Shown piece after piece: positions 6,821 to 10,540 of a stretch of DNA of 10,540 nt. Position 1 is the stretch's first letter. Each line of letters opens with the position of its first letter. The notes under the pieces were generated by a model. It did not search any database. It was not told the origin of the DNA and saw nothing but the letters and a program-made list of their open reading frames with translations. The stretch spans positions 1 to 10,540 of the forward strand of contig JAFYRC010000213.1 of NCBI GenBank assembly GCA_017547065.1, written 5' to 3'. This DNA comes from Tidjanibacter sp. GTDB taxonomy: Bacteria > Bacteroidota > Bacteroidia > Bacteroidales > Rikenellaceae. A program made the position numbers and the translations under genes.

Positions 6821-9800
6821 TTAGAATTTAAGTTCTGCACCAAACGTAATAACCTTGCTCTTGGGGTAGGCACCATAGTCGAATGCCGGCATCAGGTTGC
6901 TGCTCCTCATGCTAACCTCGGGGTCGTAGCCACTATAATTGGTCAAGCACCAGAGGTTCTGTGCGGTTGCATAGAGTCGCAGGTTGCTGATGTGGAATCG
7001 GCCAAGGATGTGCTTGGGCAGGGTGTAACCGAGGGTTACATTTTTGAGCCTCAAGAACGAACCGTCCTCAATAAATCGGGAGTAGACATCATAGGCAACA
7101 TAACCCTTTGCCGCGGGCACCTTATTGGATGCGTTTGTTGCGGTCCAACGGTCGGCAACCTCCACGAGCATGTTCTGCATCTCGAGCCTCGACTGAGTAC
7201 TCCACATCCTCTGAGCGTTGTAGACATCATTACCCACCGAGAACTGGAACATAAAGCTCAAATCGAAGTTGCGATACCTCATCGAGTTGGTGATACCACC
7301 AAACCAGTCGGGCTGACCGTTACCGATGATTGTACGGTCTTTGGAGGTAATAATTCCGTCGTCATCCATATCCTTATATTTCACAAAACCGGGGTAGACT
7401 GCCTCAGTGGCGTGCTCGGAGATATCCACCACACCCTCTTTGAGGTGCATTGTACCATCGGCATAGACGTCAAAGTCGGAGTATTGATAGATGCCGTCGA
7501 ATACGTAGCCATACATACTACCGATGGGCTGGCCCACCTGTGCGATGTAGTCGTAGCTCGAGAAGTTGGAGTTAAAGCCCGAGCGCGAGAGGATATAGTC
7601 GGTACCATCCTGCAAAGCCACGAGGGTGTTGCGGATGAACGACAAGTTCAGGTCAGTCGACCAATAGAAGTCCTTAGTGCTGACGTTCACGGTATTAAGC
7701 GTGAGCTCGATACCTTTGTTGCGGATCTTACCCACATTCTGCCACTGCTCACCAAAACCGGTCACATAGGAGAGGTTCTGTGCCAACAGCAGGTCTTTCG
7801 AATCTTTCACGAATGCATCAACCATCAGGTTAACCCTACCGCCATAGAGGCTCACGTCCAAACCAATGTTTGTGGTGGTCGAGCCCTCCCAACGAAGATT
7901 CTCATTAGCAAGCTGTGCGGGGGTCAACACGGTAACCTGCTGCGAGCCAAGACCGAGTTTGTAGTCGTTGTAGAGGTTCAGCGAGAGGTAGTTGCTGATG
8001 CGGTCGTTACCAACCGTACCCCAACCCAGACGCAATTTCAGGTTGGAGAGCCAATCCTTGGTGTTCTCCATGAAGCTCTCCTGTGTGATGTTCCACGCAG
8101 CAGCAAACGAGGGGAACACACCCCACTTATTGTTGGCCGAGAAGACTGTTGACGCATCAGCACGCAGAGTTGCGGTCAGCATATAGCGATCGTTGTAGTC
8201 GTAGAAAGCGCGAGCGAAGAAGGAGAGTCGCTTGTTGTCGGACTTGCCCGACTCCACAGCGCTGGGCACGGCACCCAAACCGAGGTTGTTCACTCCGAGG
8301 TTATCCAAGGGGAACTCCCTCGACTCGGCATAGAGATACTCTACAAGGTTGTAGGAAACCTCGTGACCGAGCACAAACTGCACATCGTGCCTCCTTGCGT
8401 AGGTTTTCTTGTAGGTCAACACGTTATTGTTGGTCCAGCGGAGCTGTTTCTGCATCTTGGAGTTACCATAGGGGCCTGCGGTGCGGTGGGCCATATTACT
8501 ACCCTCGCGATAGAAAACATCGTCCCTACGGAATGCCTCGTTGTAGGAGAATGCCGATTTGAACGACAAACCCTTGGCGAGCTGAATATTAAGCGATGCG
8601 TTACCAATCCACTGGTCAATCTTCTTACTCTGGTCCACCTTCTCGGAGTTGAGAATGGGGTTGAAGTAGTTGCTATTGGAGAGTCCCACCTCCTCGAGAG
8701 TGGGGTCTACGGTGTTGTAACGCAACTGGTAGTCCGACACAAACAGACCACCGGTGGGGCGATACTGAATGATGTTGCTGAGCGTACCGCCACCTGTACC
8801 CACACCGCCGGCGAAGCTGTTGGTGTAGTTGAGCGATGCGTCAAACCTCATCCATTTGTAGACCTGCTGGGTGAATTTCAAGCGGGCCGAGTTCTTAGCA
8901 AAGGAGTTTGCCTGGAACAGACCGTCCTCGTCGAAGTGCGAGAAGGAGGCTGTGTATTTGGTATCCTTGTCGCCACCCATAATGCTCACATCGTGGCTCT
9001 GCGACCAAGTGTTGCGGAAGGCCTCATCCTGCCAGTCCACACCGGGGACGTTGAGATAGTCTTCAAGCGACTGGTAGCGGTAGGGCACACCATCCTTGTC
9101 GTTACCCGACTGATAGTAGCGCTGTCCGTAGCGGGTGGGGTTAAGCTCCATCTGGAGAGCCACAAAGTCGTGGGTGTTCAACACTTCGAGGTGCTTGGAG
9201 AGCGAGCGGAAGCTCATCGAACCATTGTAGCTCACCTCCGACTTACCCTCGCGGCCATCTTTGGTTGTGATCAGAATCACACCATTGGCAGCCCTTGCGC
9301 CATAGATAGCCGACGCCGACGCATCTTTGAGCACATCCACCGACTTGATGTCCTGGTTTGCCAGGTAGGAGATGTCCGACACCTCAAAACCATCCACGAT
9401 GTAGAGGGGCGACGAGTCGCCGGTAACCGTACCGACACCACGAATCTTAATCTCCTGCGATGCACCGGGAGTACCATCGGTGGAGGTGATGTTCACACCT
9501 GCGATTTGACCACCGAGCGCCTCCACAACCGAGCCGGTCTTGAAGCTCTCGATGCTCTTTGAGCTAACCGACGAAACCGAGCCGGTAAGGTCACTACGTT
9601 TCATTGTAGCATAACCCACAACCACGATTTCGTCCAACACGGTCTCTGCTTTGAGCGTCACGCTCAGGCTCTGCTTACCTGCCACATTCACCTTTTCGGT
9701 GGTGTAGCCGAGGTAGTCAAACACCAAAATACCGGTCTTGGATGCGGAAATGGTAAACTTACCCTCCGCATCGGTGATTGTACCATTGGTGGTACCCTCC

Positions 9801-9952
9801 ACCACTACACTCGCACCGATGAGAGGCTCATTACCCTCTCCATAGACCACACCTTTGACGGTGATGTTCTGCTGGGCAAAGGCTCCCGTCGAGAGGAGCA
9901 GCGAAAGGATTGCCACAGCTGCTGTCCTTATGATCGAAACAATATTTTTCAT
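6821..9952 (-). CDS. SusC/RagA-family TonB-dependent outer membrane transporter
   Basis: This 1043-residue protein is a normal-length SusC-like receptor that should import oligosaccharides across the outer membrane using TonB-ExbB-ExbD energy, paired with the SusD-like lipoprotein encoded next. A signal peptide covers residues 1-26 (hydrophobic AVAILSLLLSTG, cleavage after AFA). A CarboxypepD_reg-like beta-sandwich follows at about 30-100 (VVYGEGNEPLIGASVVVEGT). The TonB-box region is near 106-115 (LDEIVVVGYA), and the plug runs to about 232 with the family hallmark LKDASASAIYGARAANGVIL at 208-227. The remainder is the beta-barrel, ending with a terminal phenylalanine (FGAELKF), as usual for outer membrane barrels. 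There is no STN domain before the CarboxypepD_reg-like domain, so signalling to an anti-sigma factor is not expected. ATG at 9952 gives a complete signal peptide and a short AGG lies a few bases upstream. Family assignment is secure; the sugar carried is inferred from the neighbours. Confidence 0.97.
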   Translation of the reverse strand: MKNIVSIIRTAAVAILSLLLSTGAFAQQNITVKGVVYGEGNEPLIGASVVVEGTTNGTITDAEGKFTISASKTGILVFDYLGYTTEKVNVAGKQSLSVTLKAETVLDEIVVVGYATMKRSDLTGSVSSVSSKSIESFKTGSVVEALGGQIAGVNITSTDGTPGASQEIKIRGVGTVTGDSSPLYIVDGFEVSDISYLANQDIKSVDVLKDASASAIYGARAANGVILITTKDGREGKSEVSYNGSMSFRSLSKHLEVLNTHDFVALQMELNPTRYGQRYYQSGNDKDGVPYRYQSLEDYLNVPGVDWQDEAFRNTWSQSHDVSIMGGDKDTKYTASFSHFDEDGLFQANSFAKNSARLKFTQQVYKWMRFDASLNYTNSFAGGVGTGGGTLSNIIQYRPTGGLFVSDYQLRYNTVDPTLEEVGLSNSNYFNPILNSEKVDQSKKIDQWIGNASLNIQLAKGLSFKSAFSYNEAFRRDDVFYREGSNMAHRTAGPYGNSKMQKQLRWTNNNVLTYKKTYARRHDVQFVLGHEVSYNLVEYLYAESREFPLDNLGVNNLGLGAVPSAVESGKSDNKRLSFFARAFYDYNDRYMLTATLRADASTVFSANNKWGVFPSFAAAWNITQESFMENTKDWLSNLKLRLGWGTVGNDRISNYLSLNLYNDYKLGLGSQQVTVLTPAQLANENLRWEGSTTTNIGLDVSLYGGRVNLMVDAFVKDSKDLLLAQNLSYVTGFGEQWQNVGKIRNKGIELTLNTVNVSTKDFYWSTDLNLSFIRNTLVALQDGTDYILSRSGFNSNFSSYDYIAQVGQPIGSMYGYVFDGIYQYSDFDVYADGTMHLKEGVVDISEHATEAVYPGFVKYKDMDDDGIITSKDRTIIGNGQPDWFGGITNSMRYRNFDLSFMFQFSVGNDVYNAQRMWSTQSRLEMQNMLVEVADRWTATNASNKVPAAKGYVAYDVYSRFIEDGSFLRLKNVTLGYTLPKHILGRFHISNLRLYATAQNLWCLTNYSGYDPEVSMRSSNLMPAFDYGAYPKSKVITFGAELKF

Positions 9953-9967
9953 ACCTACAAAATCTTT

Positions 9968-10540
9968 TTATTTAGTGTAGCTGGGATCCAACCATATAAC
10001 GATGGGGAAGGTATTCTTACTCGAAGTATTCACGGGATCGATGTCGTTGACATTGCACACCATCTCCGCTACAACCACACCATGACCATAGCCGTAGTCG
10101 TCCATAAACTTATCGGGGTTCACCACCACCTGCAAGGTGCCGGGCTCAACGTAGGCACCCGTGAGGCCCAAACGACCATTATCGCCGTTCTTATCGCCGT
10201 AGTAGGACATAGGACCACAAGCACCGGTGTTGACTGCCTTACCCACTGCCGTAAAGTATTTGCTCCACACGCAGTAGAGGAAGGTGTCGGCGGCGAGCTT
10301 ACCCTCCACGTGCTGCTCGGGACCACCGAGTTTGTAGAAGTAGAAGTTACGCCTGAAGTCGAGAGTAAATCCAGCTGCCTCGCTACCGTCGGCAAGGCTA
10401 TAAGTAGGCGACACGCTTCGTCCGCCCTTCTTGGGGTTAACCCTGAACGCAAAGGGAGTGTACTCCACAATATAACCGTTGCGTGCACCTGCCTGGTCGA
10501 CAAACAAGGGGAAGAGTTTTGTCACTGCAGCCTCCGAGTC
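9968..10540 (-). CDS. Unrecognised protein encoded just upstream of susC (3' part, cut by right window edge)
   Basis: The reading frame is open through the right edge, so only the last 190 residues are visible; the true start lies outside. A GTG at 10525 is internal and the codons before it read on in frame, so it should not be taken as the start. The visible part is rich in aromatic residues and glycine, looks beta-rich, has no transmembrane segment, and ends in IVIWLDPSYTK followed by TAA. I do not recognise a family. The stop is 15 bases before the SusC start, so the two are almost certainly co-transcribed. Because every other gene of this operon carries an export signal, I infer an exported carbohydrate-binding or accessory protein, but the N terminus that would show this is missing. 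A regulator is unlikely, since no helix-turn-helix, histidine kinase or AraC-like end is seen. Confidence is high that it is a gene and low for any role. Confidence 0.85.
   Translation of the reverse strand, partial: DSEAAVTKLFPLFVDQAGARNGYIVEYTPFAFRVNPKKGGRSVSPTYSLADGSEAAGFTLDFRRNFYFYKLGGPEQHVEGKLAADTFLYCVWSKYFTAVGKAVNTGACGPMSYYGDKNGDNGRLGLTGAYVEPGTLQVVVNPDKFMDDYGYGHGVVVAEMVCNVNDIDPVNTSSKNTFPIVIWLDPSYTK

Larger units (their letters stand above)
481..10540 (-). other. Polysaccharide utilization locus for a uronate-containing, GAG-like glycan
   Basis: Six co-directional genes with gaps of 15-52 bases form one probable operon: unrecognised gene, susC-like, susD-like, GH88, PL12 and GH88. The SusC/SusD pair marks a PUL; a lyase plus unsaturated uronyl hydrolases marks a beta-elimination pathway. 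No hybrid two-component sensor, SusR-like regulator, sulfatase, kinase or inner-membrane transporter lies inside the window, so the locus probably extends right, where its promoter must also be. No internal promoter matching TTTG and TAnnTTTG was seen in the gaps. Confidence 0.88.

Noticed and set aside
6026..8152. Long plus-strand open frame of about 700 codons opposite susC and susD
   Set aside because: It crosses the boundary between two clear minus-strand genes, has no start signal or recognisable domain, and its His/Val/Leu-rich product is the usual antisense shadow of GC-biased genes.
8363..9562. Plus-strand open frame of about 400 codons opposite the SusC plug and early barrel
   Set aside because: It is an antisense shadow; the opposite strand encodes an intact, highly recognisable SusC domain.

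Overview
The window is most of one polysaccharide utilization locus (PUL) from a member of the Bacteroidota. Evidence for the phylum is a canonical SusC/SusD pair, Bacteroidota-type lipoprotein signals, and a TTTG-N19-TAnnTTTG promoter near the left edge. Base composition is moderate (about half G+C by eye) with AT-rich gaps. This fits Bacteroidales and perhaps a Rikenellaceae/Alistipes-like lineage, but genus cannot be settled from the sequence alone.

All well-supported genes lie on the minus strand and read right to left as one apparent operon with gaps of 15, 15, 47, 52 and 16 bases. In transcription order they are: the 3' end of an unrecognised gene cut by the right edge (9968-10540); a SusC-like TonB-dependent transporter (6821-9952); a SusD-like surface glycan-binding lipoprotein (5093-6805); a GH88 unsaturated uronyl hydrolase lipoprotein (3768-5045); a PL12 heparinase III-type lyase (1703-3715); and a second, diverged GH88 lipoprotein (481-1686). 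The operon closes with a three-copy heptamer repeat (456-479) and a strong intrinsic terminator (418-449). The stretch from 1 to about 417 holds no convincing complete gene. It is AT-rich with degenerate C-rich repeats, and it carries a Bacteroidota-type promoter (118-148) pointing off the left edge, possibly serving a gene whose first seven codons lie at 1-21.

The genes suggest a pathway for a uronic-acid-containing, glycosaminoglycan-like chain. SusC/SusD would bind and import oligosaccharides. The PL12 lyase, predicted soluble and periplasmic, would cut them by beta-elimination and create a 4,5-unsaturated uronic acid at each new non-reducing end. The two GH88 enzymes would remove that residue. 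Heparan sulfate or an unsulfated relative such as heparosan is the best guess. No sulfatase is visible, and both GH88 proteins appear to lack the sulfate-recognition residues described for streptococcal GH88, so a poorly sulfated substrate is worth considering. The regulator and the operon promoter must lie beyond the right edge. I did not find a clearly new system; the most open points are the unrecognised gene ahead of susC, the duplicated GH88, and the 3' repeat structure.
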